Positions 38,881 through 46,881 of a stretch of DNA of 64,000 bases are shown here, piece after piece. The stretch is from assembly GCF_900112355.1 (NCBI RefSeq), contig NZ_FOLM01000017.1, positions 1-64,000 on the forward strand. Reading direction: 5' to 3'. This DNA is from Streptomyces aidingensis (lineage in GTDB: Bacteria > Actinomycetota > Actinomycetes > Streptomycetales > Streptomycetaceae). The position numbers and the translations under genes were made by a program. The notes beneath the pieces are model-generated. The model did not search any database. It had not been told where the DNA came from and saw nothing but the letters and a program-made list of their open reading frames with translations. Within the stretch, counting starts at the first letter, position 1; every line of letters starts with the position of its first letter.

Positions 38881-38913
38881 GTCAAGACCCCGGCGATCTT
38901 TACTACTCACGGG

Positions 38914-38929
38914 TAAGGTTCCGGCCATG
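38914..38929 (+). promoter_or_regulatory. -10 box of leaderless tetR gene
   Basis: TAAGGT (38914-38919) ends 7 nt before the ATG at 38927; no Shine-Dalgarno is present. Confidence 0.5.
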
Positions 38930-39595
38930 TCCCACGCCCCCTTCCGAGACGCTCCCCGGACCGGCCGGCCGCGCAGCGCGGCGGCGGACCGCGCCATCGT
39001 CGCCGCGACCCGGCAGGCACTGGCCGAGCTCGGCTGGTCCGGGCTGACCATGGCCGAGGTCGCGACCCGCGCCAAAGTCGCCAAGACCACCCTCTACCGG
39101 CGCTGGCCGGGCAAGAACGAGCTGGTGGTGGACAGCCTGGCGGCGGTCTTCGAGGAGCATCTGGAACTGCCCGACAGCGGCGGTCTGGCGGCCGATCTGG
39201 CGGGCGTGGTGCGCAGCTTCGCCGCGCTGCTGGAGCTGCCGGAGATCCGGACGGCGCTGATGGCCGTGGTCGCCGAGGCGACCCGGGACCCGGCGCTGCG
39301 CGCCCGCATCCGGGACGCGATCGTGGACCGGCAGAAGGCGCTGGTGCTGCTGGGCCGCTCGCGCGCCCAGGCGCGCGGCGAACTCCCGCCGGAACCGGAC
39401 CCGGAGACCGCCGCCCGCAACGCGGACCTGATCTTCGATGTGATCGCCGGCACGGTGGTGCACCGCGCGCTGGTGAGCAATGAGCCGGTGGACGGCGCCT
39501 GGGCCGCCGACTTCGCCCGCCTCCTGCTCACCGGCCTCACCGGGCTGACCGGCGTCACCGGCCTCGCCCCCCGCACCGCCACGGACCGCCGCTGA
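38927..39595 (+). CDS. TetR/AcrR-family transcriptional regulator
   Basis: 222 aa. The N-terminal helix-turn-helix reads AIVAATRQALAELGWSGLTMAEVATRAKVAKTTLYRRWPGKNELV, the classic TetR DNA-binding domain. The C-terminal ligand domain is helical (IRTALMAVVAEATRDPALRARIRDAIVDR) and resembles TetR_C_16-type domains. The tail has an odd LTGLTGLTGVTGL tandem. The perfect palindrome upstream is its probable operator. Ligand unknown. Convergent with icmA, so a link to acyl-CoA metabolism is possible but unproven. Confidence 0.9.
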   Translation: MSHAPFRDAPRTGRPRSAAADRAIVAATRQALAELGWSGLTMAEVATRAKVAKTTLYRRWPGKNELVVDSLAAVFEEHLELPDSGGLAADLAGVVRSFAALLELPEIRTALMAVVAEATRDPALRARIRDAIVDRQKALVLLGRSRAQARGELPPEPDPETAARNADLIFDVIAGTVVHRALVSNEPVDGAWAADFARLLLTGLTGLTGVTGLAPRTATDRR

Positions 39596-39625
39596 CCCGG
39601 CCGGACCCGGGCCCGGCGGCGGCGC

Positions 39626-41344
39626 TCAGAAGCCGGGGGGTTCGGTGTAGGTGCCCCATTCGCCGCGGAGGGAGTCGCAGATCTCGCCCAGGGTGGCCTC
39701 GGCGCGCACCGCGGCCAGCATCGGCCCGATCATGTTGGCGCCCTCCCGGGCGGCGGTGAGCATGCCGTCCAGCGCGGCGCGCACCGCGGCGTCGTCCCGC
39801 CCGCGGCGGCGCTCGGCGAGCGCCCGGACCTGCTCGCGCTCCACCTCGTGGCTGATCCGCAGGATCTCCAGATCCCGGGTGACCGAGCCATGGTGCACAT
39901 TGACGCCGACGATCTTCTTCTCGCCCTTCTCCAGCGCCCGCTGGTAGCGGAACGCGGACTCGGCGATCTCGCCGGTGAACCAGCCGTCCTCGATGCCCCG
40001 CAGCAGCCCGGAGGTGACCGGCCCGATCGGGTGCCGGCCGTCCGGCACCGCGCGCCGCCCGCGTTCCCTTATGCGCTCGAAGATCTCCTCGGCCTCGGCC
40101 TCGATCCGGTCCGTGAGCTGCTCGATGTACCACGAACCGCCGAGCGGGTCGGCGACATTGGTGACCCCGGTCTCCTCCATGATCACCTGCTGGGTGCGCA
40201 GGGCGATCTCCGCGGCCTGCTCGCTGGGCAGCGCCAGGGTCTCGTCCAGCGCGTTGGTGTGCAGCGAGTTGGTGCCGCCGAGCACCGCGGAAAGGGCCTC
40301 CAGCGCCGTGCGCACCACGTTGTTGTACGGCTGCTGGGCGGTGAGCGAGACACCGGCGGTCTGGGTGTGGAAACGCAGCCACTGCGCCTTCTCGCTGGTC
40401 GCGCCGTAGACGTCGCGCATCCAGCGCGCCCAGATCCGGCGCGCGGCGCGGAACTTGGCGATCTCCTCGAAGAAGTCGATGTGCGCGTCGAAGAAGAACG
40501 ACAGCCCGGGCGCGAAGGTGTTGACATCCAGCCCGCGGGAGAGCCCGAGCTCCACATAGCCGAAGCCGTCGGCCAGGGTGTAGGCCAGCTCCTGCGCGGC
40601 GGTGGCCCCGGCCTCCCGGATGTGGTAGCCGGAGACCGACAGCGGCTTGTACGCCGGGATGCGCTCGGCGCAGTACTCCATCAGATCCCCGATCAGCCGC
40701 AGATGCGGCTCGGGCGGGAACAGCCATTCCTTCTGGGCGATGTACTCCTTGAAGATGTCCGTCTGCAGGGTGCCGTTGAGCACCGCCGGGTCCACCCCCT
40801 GGCGCTCGGCGGCCACCAGATACATGCAGAAGACCGGCACGGCCGGCCCGGAGATGGTCATGGAGGTGGTGACCTCGCCCAGCGGGATGCCCCGGAAGAG
40901 GGTCTCCATGTCCGCGGCGGAGTCCACGGCCACCCCGCAGTGGCCGACCTCGCCGAGCGAGCGCGGGTCGTCGGAGTCCCGGCCCATCAGGGTGGGCATG
41001 TCGAAGGCCACCGACAGCCCGCCGCCGCCGGCGTCCAGGATCATCCGGTAGCGCTCATTGGTCTGCTCGGCGTTGCCGAAGCCGGCGAACTGGCGGATGG
41101 TCCAGGTACGGCCGCGGTAGCCGGTGGCGTACAGGCCGCGGGTGAAGGGGAACTCCCCGGGCCAGCCGATGCGCTCGAAACCTTCGTAGGTGTCGCCCGG
41201 ACGGGGTCCGTAGACCGGCTCCAGTCCGGCGCCGGAGAGGGTGGTGAAGTCGGCGTCCCGGGTGCGGGAGGCGTCGAAGCGGGCCTGCCAACGGCGGCGG
41301 CCCGCACTGATGGCCTCGGGTGCGTCAGGGTCCATGGCATCCAT
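39626..41344 (-). CDS. icmA: Isobutyryl-CoA mutase large subunit
   Basis: 572 aa, the B12-dependent carbon-skeleton mutase substrate domain without the C-terminal cobalamin domain. Two residues separate isobutyryl- from methylmalonyl-CoA mutases: Phe instead of Tyr (F86 in WTIRQFAGFG) and Gln instead of Arg (Q204 in KEYIAQKEWLF). Both are the isobutyryl type, and the 118-residue spacing matches. It interconverts isobutyryl-CoA and n-butyryl-CoA, feeding valine catabolism and polyketide precursors. The cobalamin-binding partner IcmB is not in this window. ATG at 41344 (MDAMDPDAPEAIS) is chosen over a TTG three codons earlier. Two tandem palindromes overlap its promoter region. Confidence 0.92.
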   Translation of the reverse strand: MDAMDPDAPEAISAGRRRWQARFDASRTRDADFTTLSGAGLEPVYGPRPGDTYEGFERIGWPGEFPFTRGLYATGYRGRTWTIRQFAGFGNAEQTNERYRMILDAGGGGLSVAFDMPTLMGRDSDDPRSLGEVGHCGVAVDSAADMETLFRGIPLGEVTTSMTISGPAVPVFCMYLVAAERQGVDPAVLNGTLQTDIFKEYIAQKEWLFPPEPHLRLIGDLMEYCAERIPAYKPLSVSGYHIREAGATAAQELAYTLADGFGYVELGLSRGLDVNTFAPGLSFFFDAHIDFFEEIAKFRAARRIWARWMRDVYGATSEKAQWLRFHTQTAGVSLTAQQPYNNVVRTALEALSAVLGGTNSLHTNALDETLALPSEQAAEIALRTQQVIMEETGVTNVADPLGGSWYIEQLTDRIEAEAEEIFERIRERGRRAVPDGRHPIGPVTSGLLRGIEDGWFTGEIAESAFRYQRALEKGEKKIVGVNVHHGSVTRDLEILRISHEVEREQVRALAERRRGRDDAAVRAALDGMLTAAREGANMIGPMLAAVRAEATLGEICDSLRGEWGTYTEPPGF

Positions 41345-41354
41345 GCACACCAAT

Positions 41355-41394
41355 TTACTCGGACGTCCAAGTAATTACTAGGACGACCGAGCAA
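41355..41394. promoter_or_regulatory. Two abutting 20-bp palindromes upstream of icmA
   Basis: 41355-41374 TTACTCGGACGTCCAAGTAA and 41375-41394 TTACTAGGACGACCGAGCAA follow one another with no gap. Both fit TTACTnGGACGnCCnAGnAA. They begin 11 nt before the icmA start, so a bound repressor would block transcription. Confidence 0.8.
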
Positions 41395-41426
41395 CCGGCC
41401 GTGAACGGCGTTTCCCCGGGTCGGGC

Positions 41427-41810
41427 TCAGCCGGTGACCGACTCCGCGGACCGCTCGGCACCGGCCTCCCGACCGGGACCCGAGGGCTGCCGGGGCGCCT
41501 CCGGGCGGTCCAGCAGCGGGGTGATCTCCCGGGTGATCCGCCGCTCCACGAAGAAGGCGACGAACGGCACGGTGCCGGACAGCAGCACACCGATCAGCTT
41601 GCCGAACGGCCAGCGGGCCTTCTGCCCGAGGTCGAAGGCGACGATCAGATAGATGATGTAGAGCAGACCGTGGGCCTGCGACACCACAAAGGTCAGGTCC
41701 TCGCCGGTGTCGAATCCGTACTTGAAGACCATGCAGGTGCTCAGCACCAGAAGCATGACGGCGGTCACATAGGCCATCACGCGGTAACGGGTCAGGACGC
41801 TCGGCTTCAT
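41427..41810 (-). CDS. DUF3817 integral membrane protein (module 1)
   Basis: 127 aa. Three membrane helices are visible: RVMAYVTAVMLLVLSTCMVF, VVSQAHGLLYIIYLIVAFDLGQ and WPFGKLIGVLLSGTVPFVAFFVERR. The HGxLYxxY motif and the FVERR end are DUF3817 marks. ATG at 41810 has TACGCT 7 nt upstream and no Shine-Dalgarno, so the mRNA is probably leaderless. C-terminal 35 residues are polar and Pro-rich. A MarR gene lies just upstream on the same strand. Function of the family is unknown. Confidence 0.85.
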   Translation of the reverse strand: MKPSVLTRYRVMAYVTAVMLLVLSTCMVFKYGFDTGEDLTFVVSQAHGLLYIIYLIVAFDLGQKARWPFGKLIGVLLSGTVPFVAFFVERRITREITPLLDRPEAPRQPSGPGREAGAERSAESVTG

Positions 41811-41817
41811 GGGGACG

Positions 41818-41840
41818 AGCGTATCCGCCCGATTCGGGCG
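41818..41840 (-). promoter_or_regulatory. Promoter and palindrome of the first DUF3817 gene
   Basis: Minus-strand TACGCT -10 box (41823-41818) lies 7 nt before the ATG. The 15-bp palindrome CGCCCGATTCGGGCG (41826-41840) sits directly upstream in the spacer, where a repressor would compete with RNA polymerase. Confidence 0.5.
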
Positions 41841-41872
41841 TTCCTCGTCCGCCCCACGCGGGGACGCCGGGA

Positions 41873-42382
41873 TCAGTCGTCGCGGAAGTCCCCGGCGGCC
41901 AGCCGCAGCGGGCGCAGCAGCGCGAAGATCTCCTCGCACTCCTCTTCGTCATAGGCGCCGAGCCCGAAGTCCATGGCCATCAGATCCCGGGTGGCGGCGT
42001 CGCAGATCTCCCGGCCCCGGTCGGTGATCACGGCCAGCGTGCCGCGTCCGTCGTTGGGGTTGGGGCGCCTGGTGACCAGGCCCGCCCTGGCCAGCCGGTC
42101 CACCGTGTTGGTCACCGAGGTCGGGTGCACCATCAGCCGCTCGCCGATCTTGGACATCGGCAGCTCGCCCTTCTTGCTGAAGGTGAGCAGCACCAGCGCC
42201 TCGTAGCGGGCGAAGGTCAGTCCGTAGGGCCGGACCACGGCGTCCACCTCGGCGAGCAGAATCTGGTGGGCGCGCATGATCGAGGTGATCGCCTCCATGG
42301 ACGGCGACCGGCCCCAGCGCCCCTTCCACAGCTCCCCGGCACGGGAGATGGGATCGAACGACAGGCTAAGCGGTTTGGGCAC
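41873..42382 (-). CDS. MarR-family regulator (module 1)
   Basis: 169 aa from GTG at 42382 (VPKPLSLSFDPISRAGELW). The winged helix is clear: YEALVLLTFSKKGELPMSKIGERLMVHPTSVTNTVDRLARAGLVTRRPNPNDGRGTLAVITDRG. TAGGGT lies 7 nt before the GTG, with TTACAG 17 nt further up as a -35, so the gene is leaderless. No Cys sits in the DNA-binding domain. It probably controls the adjacent DUF3817 gene. Local arrangement repeats at 50.8-51.8 kb. Confidence 0.9.
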   Translation of the reverse strand: MPKPLSLSFDPISRAGELWKGRWGRSPSMEAITSIMRAHQILLAEVDAVVRPYGLTFARYEALVLLTFSKKGELPMSKIGERLMVHPTSVTNTVDRLARAGLVTRRPNPNDGRGTLAVITDRGREICDAATRDLMAMDFGLGAYDEEECEEIFALLRPLRLAAGDFRDD

Positions 42383-42389
42383 GGGCTCG

Positions 42390-42418
42390 ACCCTACCGGG
42401 CGTGGCGATCACCTGTAA
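42390..42418 (-). promoter_or_regulatory. Leaderless promoter of the first marR gene
   Basis: Minus-strand TTACAG, 17-nt spacer, TAGGGT (42395-42390), 7 nt, GTG start. Confidence 0.6.
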
Positions 42419-42458
42419 GGCTGTCTCAGCCGATGGCCCGGATACCGCGTGGGGGTGG

Positions 42459-43562
42459 TCACGGCGTCGCCGGCACCGCGCCCTCCGCGGTGCCGCCGCC
42501 GCCCGTCCCGCCGCCGCCCGTCCCGCCGCCGCCGGTGCCGCCGCAGCGGCCGTCCCGGACGGAAGCGGCGCCCTCCGCCGTCTCCCCGGCCGCCTCACTC
42601 ACCAGGGTGACCAGGCACTCCGCGGTGACCCGGTAGTGCTTCTGCTCGGGCCCGGTCTCGTACAGCATGGCCATCTCCTCGCCCACCTGGCCGGAGGTGG
42701 GGAACGGCGTGGTGATCATGCGCACCGACAGGACCATGTGCTTGCTGCGGGCCACGAACAGATACGACCCCGCGGCCCGGCGCCCGGCGGTGGCCGCGAC
42801 CTGGTCGTAGATGGTCAGCTCCACCCCGGTGCCCGCCGTCGCCCGGACCGCCGCCTCGGCGGCGGCGTCCGGGACCAGCAGGCCGCAGTCGTGCGCGGGC
42901 AGGTGCAGCGACTCGGTGTAGGCGGCGGCGTACTCCTCGGCGGGGAAGGACACCACCCGGAACTGGGCGGCGGCCGTCTGCCCGCTGGCGAAGGTGGTGA
43001 CCCGCGCGGGGAGATCCGGGTACCGGGCGAACAGGCCGCTGTCGCAGTCCACGTTCTGCAGACCGCGCAGTTCGTGGTAGACGGTCTCGTCCGGCATCTC
43101 CTGCCAGACCAGCGCCCCGCTCCAGGGCAGCGCGGCGGGCGGCAGGGCGACCGACGATCCGTCCCGCACGTCCTCCTCCCCGGGCAGCGGGTCGGTGCCG
43201 CCGCCGTTCTCGGGCCCGGCGGGACTCGGGGTCGCGGTGCGTTCACCCGGTGTCCCGGTCACGGCGGGCGGCACCGGCTGCCGGTCCGGCAGCGGGGCGC
43301 CGTCCGGCCAGCCGCCGCCCAGCAGCCAGCCGCCCAGGGCGAGCGCGGCCACCGCTCCCACCGAGCCGGCCGCGGCTCCGGCCCGGCGGCGGGCGCGGCG
43401 CCGCTCACCGCGGCGGCGCACCGCCTCCGGGGGGGCCGGGGGCAGACCCGTCTCCAGCAGTCGGGCCAGCTCGTGCAGCCGCTCCTCCACCCCGGCCGGC
43501 GGGTCCTGGCTCGCGCCGTTGACCCGCCCGGTGTGCGCGGGGTGCTTCGGGTGCTCGTTCAC
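42459..43562 (-). CDS. Membrane-anchored partner of the ECF sigma factor, anti-sigma candidate
   Basis: 367 aa; GTG at 43562 overlaps the sigma stop as GTGA. Residues 1-~60 are cytoplasmic, helical and Arg-rich (GVEERLHELARLLETGLPP, RRRGERRRARRR), followed by one membrane helix (GSVGAVAALALGGWLLGGG), a Pro/Thr/Gly linker and a ~230-residue extracytoplasmic domain with three or four Cys (NVDCDSGLF, HDCGLLV, AECLVTL). The tail is a GGTGGGGTGGGG repeat. No HxxxCxxC zinc anti-sigma motif is present. The architecture suits an anti-sigma or sigma-associated sensor, but this is inference from coupling. Confidence 0.7.
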   Translation of the reverse strand: MNEHPKHPAHTGRVNGASQDPPAGVEERLHELARLLETGLPPAPPEAVRRRGERRRARRRAGAAAGSVGAVAALALGGWLLGGGWPDGAPLPDRQPVPPAVTGTPGERTATPSPAGPENGGGTDPLPGEEDVRDGSSVALPPAALPWSGALVWQEMPDETVYHELRGLQNVDCDSGLFARYPDLPARVTTFASGQTAAAQFRVVSFPAEEYAAAYTESLHLPAHDCGLLVPDAAAEAAVRATAGTGVELTIYDQVAATAGRRAAGSYLFVARSKHMVLSVRMITTPFPTSGQVGEEMAMLYETGPEQKHYRVTAECLVTLVSEAAGETAEGAASVRDGRCGGTGGGGTGGGGTGGGGTAEGAVPATP

Positions 43563-44143
43563 AGCGGTGGGTTTCCTTTCCCGGCGCGCAGCCGCGGACC
43601 GGCCACGGGCCGGCCGCCCGGGGCACCGCGTCCGGCCGCTCCCCGCTCCTCCCCGAGCTGTGCCCGCAGGGCCTTGCGGGCCCGGCTGAGCCGGGCGCGG
43701 ACCGCGGCGTCGGAGGCCCCGGTCTCCCGGGCCACCTCCGCGGTGGGCAGCCCGAGCAGATGATGCAGGACGACCGCGGTGCGCTGCTCCACGGGCAACG
43801 TGCGCAGCGCGTCGATCAGCGCCACATGGTCCGGCGCCACCGCGGGGACGTCCGGCGGCGGGCCGTGCCGGAAGTGGGCACGCAGCCGGTTGCGGGCCTT
43901 GCGCCAGGTACTGACCGCCAGCCGCAGCGCCACGGTGCGCACCCAGGGGGCGGGATCGCCGCCCGCGCACAACTTGGGCCAGCGCTCCCAGGCGCGGGCG
44001 TACGCCTCCTGCACGGCGTCCTCCGCCTCCGCCCGGTCGCCGGTGAGCGCATGGACCACGGTGACCAGGCGCGGGGCGGTGGCGGCGTAGAAGGCGTCGA
44101 ACTCCTGACGCCGCTGCTCGCCGCCGTCCGCTCCCGTGCCCAC
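43559..44143 (-). CDS. ECF RNA polymerase sigma factor
   Basis: 194 aa from a GTG at 44143 (VGTGADGGEQRRQEF); the start is tentative because the upstream frame stays open. Region 2: FYAATAPRLVTVVHALTGDRAEAEDAVQEAYARAWERW; region 4: LPVEQRTAVVLHHLLGLPTAEVARETGASDAAVRARLSRARKAL. The C-terminal 25 residues are Gly/Arg-rich. Resembles the SigE-like ECF group of actinobacteria. Translationally coupled to the downstream membrane protein, which may regulate it. Divergent from the FemX-like gene. Confidence 0.88.
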   Translation of the reverse strand: MGTGADGGEQRRQEFDAFYAATAPRLVTVVHALTGDRAEAEDAVQEAYARAWERWPKLCAGGDPAPWVRTVALRLAVSTWRKARNRLRAHFRHGPPPDVPAVAPDHVALIDALRTLPVEQRTAVVLHHLLGLPTAEVARETGASDAAVRARLSRARKALRAQLGEERGAAGRGAPGGRPVAGPRLRAGKGNPPL

Positions 44144-44347
44144 CGCTCCCCCGGATCCCGCTTCCCTCCGGCCGCCCGCGGATCCGCCTCCCGGGGAATC
44201 CGCCGTGCCCGGTCCCGCAGTCTGCCCCGGCCGGGCCGGGCCGGGAAAGCCGTGGCGGCTGTGGCAAGACTCGCTGTCACAGCACCCGCCCGCCGGGCGT
44301 GGCCCGGGTACGGAACCGCGCCACGGGCGGCGGCCGGGCGGAAAGCG

Positions 44348-44374
44348 TGTCACACGGGCGCCGCCCGGGGCGTG
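44348..44374 (+). promoter_or_regulatory. ECF-type promoter-like motif upstream of the femX-like gene
   Basis: TGTCACA (44348-44354), 16 nt, CGTG (44371-44374). This is one base from the ECF41 consensus TGTCACA-N16-CGTC. An ECF41 sigma gene is encoded at 24793-25806. Confidence 0.4.
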
Positions 44375-44432
44375 AGAGGAGTGAAAGCGGTGCCGTCCCG
44401 GGCCGCTGCCCGCCGATCCGCCCAGAGGGGAT

Positions 44433-45647
44433 GTGTCCGTGCTCACCCTGACGTCGCCGCCGCCCGCCACCCGGTCCGCCGCCGCGCTCGACCTGGACAT
44501 GCTGACCACCGCGGAACATCTGGCGTTCCTGCGCGGCAGACGTGCCCGGACGGACGCCGGCCCCGGGCAGGTGAGTTTCCTCCAGACGCCCGCCTGGGCG
44601 CGGGTCAAGCAGGGCTGGCTCGCCGAGAGCCTGGGCTGGCGCGACGAGCGGGGCCTGGTGGTGGGCGCGGCCCTGGTGCTCTACCGGCGGCTGCCGCATC
44701 TGCGGCGGTCCTTCGCCTACCTGCCGGAGGGGCCGGTGATCGACTGGTCCGATCCGGCGCTGGCCGGCCGCTGGCTGGCGCCGCTGCTGGAGTGGCTGCG
44801 CGGGGCCGGCGCGTTCGCGGTGCGGATGGGCCCGCCGCTGGCGTACCGGCACTGGACCGCCGCCACGCTCAAGGCCGCCACCGGGCCGGGCCGCCGGATC
44901 GGTGATGTGCTGCCGGACCTGGTCGATCCGCTGGGCGCGGCGGTGGCGGACCGGCTGCGCGACGCGGGCTGGCGGCGCTGCGCGGCCGAGGACGGCGGCG
45001 ACGCGCAGCCGCGGCTGGTCTTCGAGGTCCCGCTGGCCGGGCGGCGCCGGGAGGACCTGTGGGCCGGGCTGAACCAGGAGTGGCGGCGCAATGTGCGCAA
45101 GGCCGCCAAGTCCGGGGTGGTCTGCGGCGCCACCGGCCCGGAGGATCTGCCGGTCTTCCACGAGCTGCTCGGTGTCACCGAGCGGCGCGACGGCTTCCGG
45201 CTGGGCCGCTCGCTGGCCTACTTCCAGCGCCAGTACGAGGCGCTCAACGCCGAGGAGCCGGACCGGATGCGGCTGTACACCGCCCGCCACGAGGGCCGGG
45301 TGCTGGCCGCGCACACCATGGTGCGGGCCGCGGACGGCTCCCGGATCTGGTACCAGACCGGGGCGTCCGCCGACCTGGGCCGCGAGGTGCGGCCCAGCAA
45401 CGGGCTCCAGTGGCGGATGCTGTGCGACGCCCATGAGCTGGGCGCCTCCGTCTACGACATGCGCGGCATACCGGACACCCTGGACCCGGCCGACCGGGCG
45501 CACGGGCTGCTGCGCTGGAAGCTGGGCACCGGCGGCCGGGCCGTGGAGATGTCCGGCGAATGGGAGCTGCCGCTGGACGGCGCCCTGGACGGCGTGGTCA
45601 ACCGCACCCTGCTGCGCGCCATGCACGGTTTTCTCGCCCGCCGCTGA
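44433..45647 (+). CDS. FemX/FemAB-like peptidoglycan aminoacyltransferase
   Basis: 404 aa of the FemXAB fold (two GNAT-like domains): QTPAWARVKQGWLAESLGW, AFAVRMGPPLAYRHW, NQEWRRNVRKAAKSGV and the C-terminal WYQTGASADLGREVRPSNGLQWRMLCDAHELGASVYDMRG. FemX-type enzymes use aminoacyl-tRNA to add the first interpeptide-bridge residue (glycine in streptomycetes) to lipid II. The helical coiled-coil arm seen in FemA is not evident. GTG 44433 is adjacent to GAGGGG; the in-frame GTG at 44439 has better spacing. Proximity to wall-glycan genes fits an envelope function. Confidence 0.85.
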   Translation: MSVLTLTSPPPATRSAAALDLDMLTTAEHLAFLRGRRARTDAGPGQVSFLQTPAWARVKQGWLAESLGWRDERGLVVGAALVLYRRLPHLRRSFAYLPEGPVIDWSDPALAGRWLAPLLEWLRGAGAFAVRMGPPLAYRHWTAATLKAATGPGRRIGDVLPDLVDPLGAAVADRLRDAGWRRCAAEDGGDAQPRLVFEVPLAGRRREDLWAGLNQEWRRNVRKAAKSGVVCGATGPEDLPVFHELLGVTERRDGFRLGRSLAYFQRQYEALNAEEPDRMRLYTARHEGRVLAAHTMVRAADGSRIWYQTGASADLGREVRPSNGLQWRMLCDAHELGASVYDMRGIPDTLDPADRAHGLLRWKLGTGGRAVEMSGEWELPLDGALDGVVNRTLLRAMHGFLARR

Positions 45648-45754
45648 CACTTCCCTTCGCCGTTGCCCCCGCCGTCGCCCCTGCCGGTCCCCGGCCGCGG
45701 GCGGACCCCGGTTCAGCGGAGGGTGACAGGAGAATCACGCAGCGGCGTGACACG

Positions 45755-46822
45755 ATGGGCGGCATGCACGGCGGGTACACGCGGGGCGCGGCGCTGATGG
45801 CCGGGCTGCTCCTGGCATTGACGGCGGCGGTGACGGCGGGCTGTTCGGCGGGGGGCGGCGGCTCCGCCGGGCCCGGGACGACGGACGACACGCACGGCAC
45901 GGACGGCACCGACGGCGGGGCGGCACAGCACGGCTCCGGCCTGTGGGTCGACCCCGACACCCCGGCCGCCCGGCAGGTGGAGCAGTGGGAGGCACAGGGC
46001 CGCGAGGCGGACGCCGAGGCCCTGCGGCTGATCGCCGAGCAGCCGATCGCCGAGTGGCCGCAGGCCCAGCACGACCCGGGACCGCGGGTGCGGGAAGTGG
46101 CCCGGGCGGCGGACGCCCAGGACCGGACCGCGGTCTTCGTCGCCTACAACATCCCGCACCGGGACTGCGGCCAGTACTCGCAGGGCGGGGCCGCGGACGG
46201 CGACGCCTATCTGGACTGGATCGGCAGCCTGGCCGAGGGCATCGGCGACACCCGGGCCATCGTGGTGCTGGAGCCGGACGCGGTGCCGCATCTGCTGGAC
46301 GGCTGCACCGCCGAGATGTACCACGAGCGCCGCTACGAGCTGCTCTCCGGGGCGGTGGACCGGCTGGCGGAGCTGCCCCGGACCCGGGTCTATCTGGACG
46401 CCGGCAATCCCAGCTGGGTGCAGGATGTGCGGCGGCTGGCGGACGCGCTGCGCCGGGCGGGCGTGCGGCGCGCCGACGGTTTCGCGCTCAATGTCTCCAA
46501 CTACCAGACCACCGAGGATGTGGTCGCCTACGGCACCCGGCTGTCCGGGCTGCTGGACGGCGCCGGCTTCGTGATCGACACCAGCCGCAACGGCAATGGC
46601 CCGGCCCAGGGCCAGGGCGAGGAGTCGTGGTGCAATCCGCCGGGCCGCGCGCTGGGCGATCCCCCCACCCTGGACACGGGGCTGCCGCTGGTGGACGCCT
46701 TTCTGTGGATCAAGCGTCCGGGCGAGTCGGACGGCGAATGCCGGGGCGGCCCCCGGGCCGGCGAGTGGTGGCCGGAATACGCCCTGGGCCTGGCGCGGGA
46801 GGCCCAGCGCCGCCAGGGCTGA
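45755..46822 (+). CDS. Glycoside hydrolase family 6 lipoprotein (endoglucanase CslZ-like)
   Basis: 355 aa from ATG at 45755 (a second ATG three codons later is possible). The signal peptide GAALMAGLLLALTAAVTAGC ends in a lipobox. A Gly/Thr/Asp linker leads into a GH6 domain: AVFVAYNIPHRDCGQYSQGG (proton network), VVLEPDAVPHLLDGC (catalytic acid Asp), VYLDAGNPSWVQD, VSNYQTTED, FVIDTSRNGNGP, WCNPPGRALG and FLWIKRPGESDG. It should cleave beta-1,4-glucan at the cell surface. It is convergent with glxA/cslA and is the expected companion of a cellulose-like synthase; it may trim the nascent tip glycan. Confidence 0.9.
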   Translation: MGGMHGGYTRGAALMAGLLLALTAAVTAGCSAGGGGSAGPGTTDDTHGTDGTDGGAAQHGSGLWVDPDTPAARQVEQWEAQGREADAEALRLIAEQPIAEWPQAQHDPGPRVREVARAADAQDRTAVFVAYNIPHRDCGQYSQGGAADGDAYLDWIGSLAEGIGDTRAIVVLEPDAVPHLLDGCTAEMYHERRYELLSGAVDRLAELPRTRVYLDAGNPSWVQDVRRLADALRRAGVRRADGFALNVSNYQTTEDVVAYGTRLSGLLDGAGFVIDTSRNGNGPAQGQGEESWCNPPGRALGDPPTLDTGLPLVDAFLWIKRPGESDGECRGGPRAGEWWPEYALGLAREAQRRQG

Positions 46823-46837
46823 CGCTCCCCGGGCACC

Positions 46838-46864
46838 GGCCGGGCGGCGGGCCGCCGCCCGGCC
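46838..46864. terminator. Bidirectional hairpin between the GH6 gene and glxA
   Basis: 11-bp arms GGCCGGGCGGC and GCCGCCCGGCC with a 5-nt loop in a 59-nt convergent gap. Confidence 0.65.
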
Positions 46865-46881
46865 GCCCGGGCTCGTCCGGC

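Noticed and set aside
39626..41344. Annotation as methylmalonyl-CoA mutase
   Set aside because: F86 and Q204 are the isobutyryl-CoA mutase residues and the B12 domain is missing.
42433..42636. Pro-rich plus-strand ORF (PPVPPPP repeats)
   Set aside because: Antisense reading of the GTGGGG tail of the minus-strand membrane protein.
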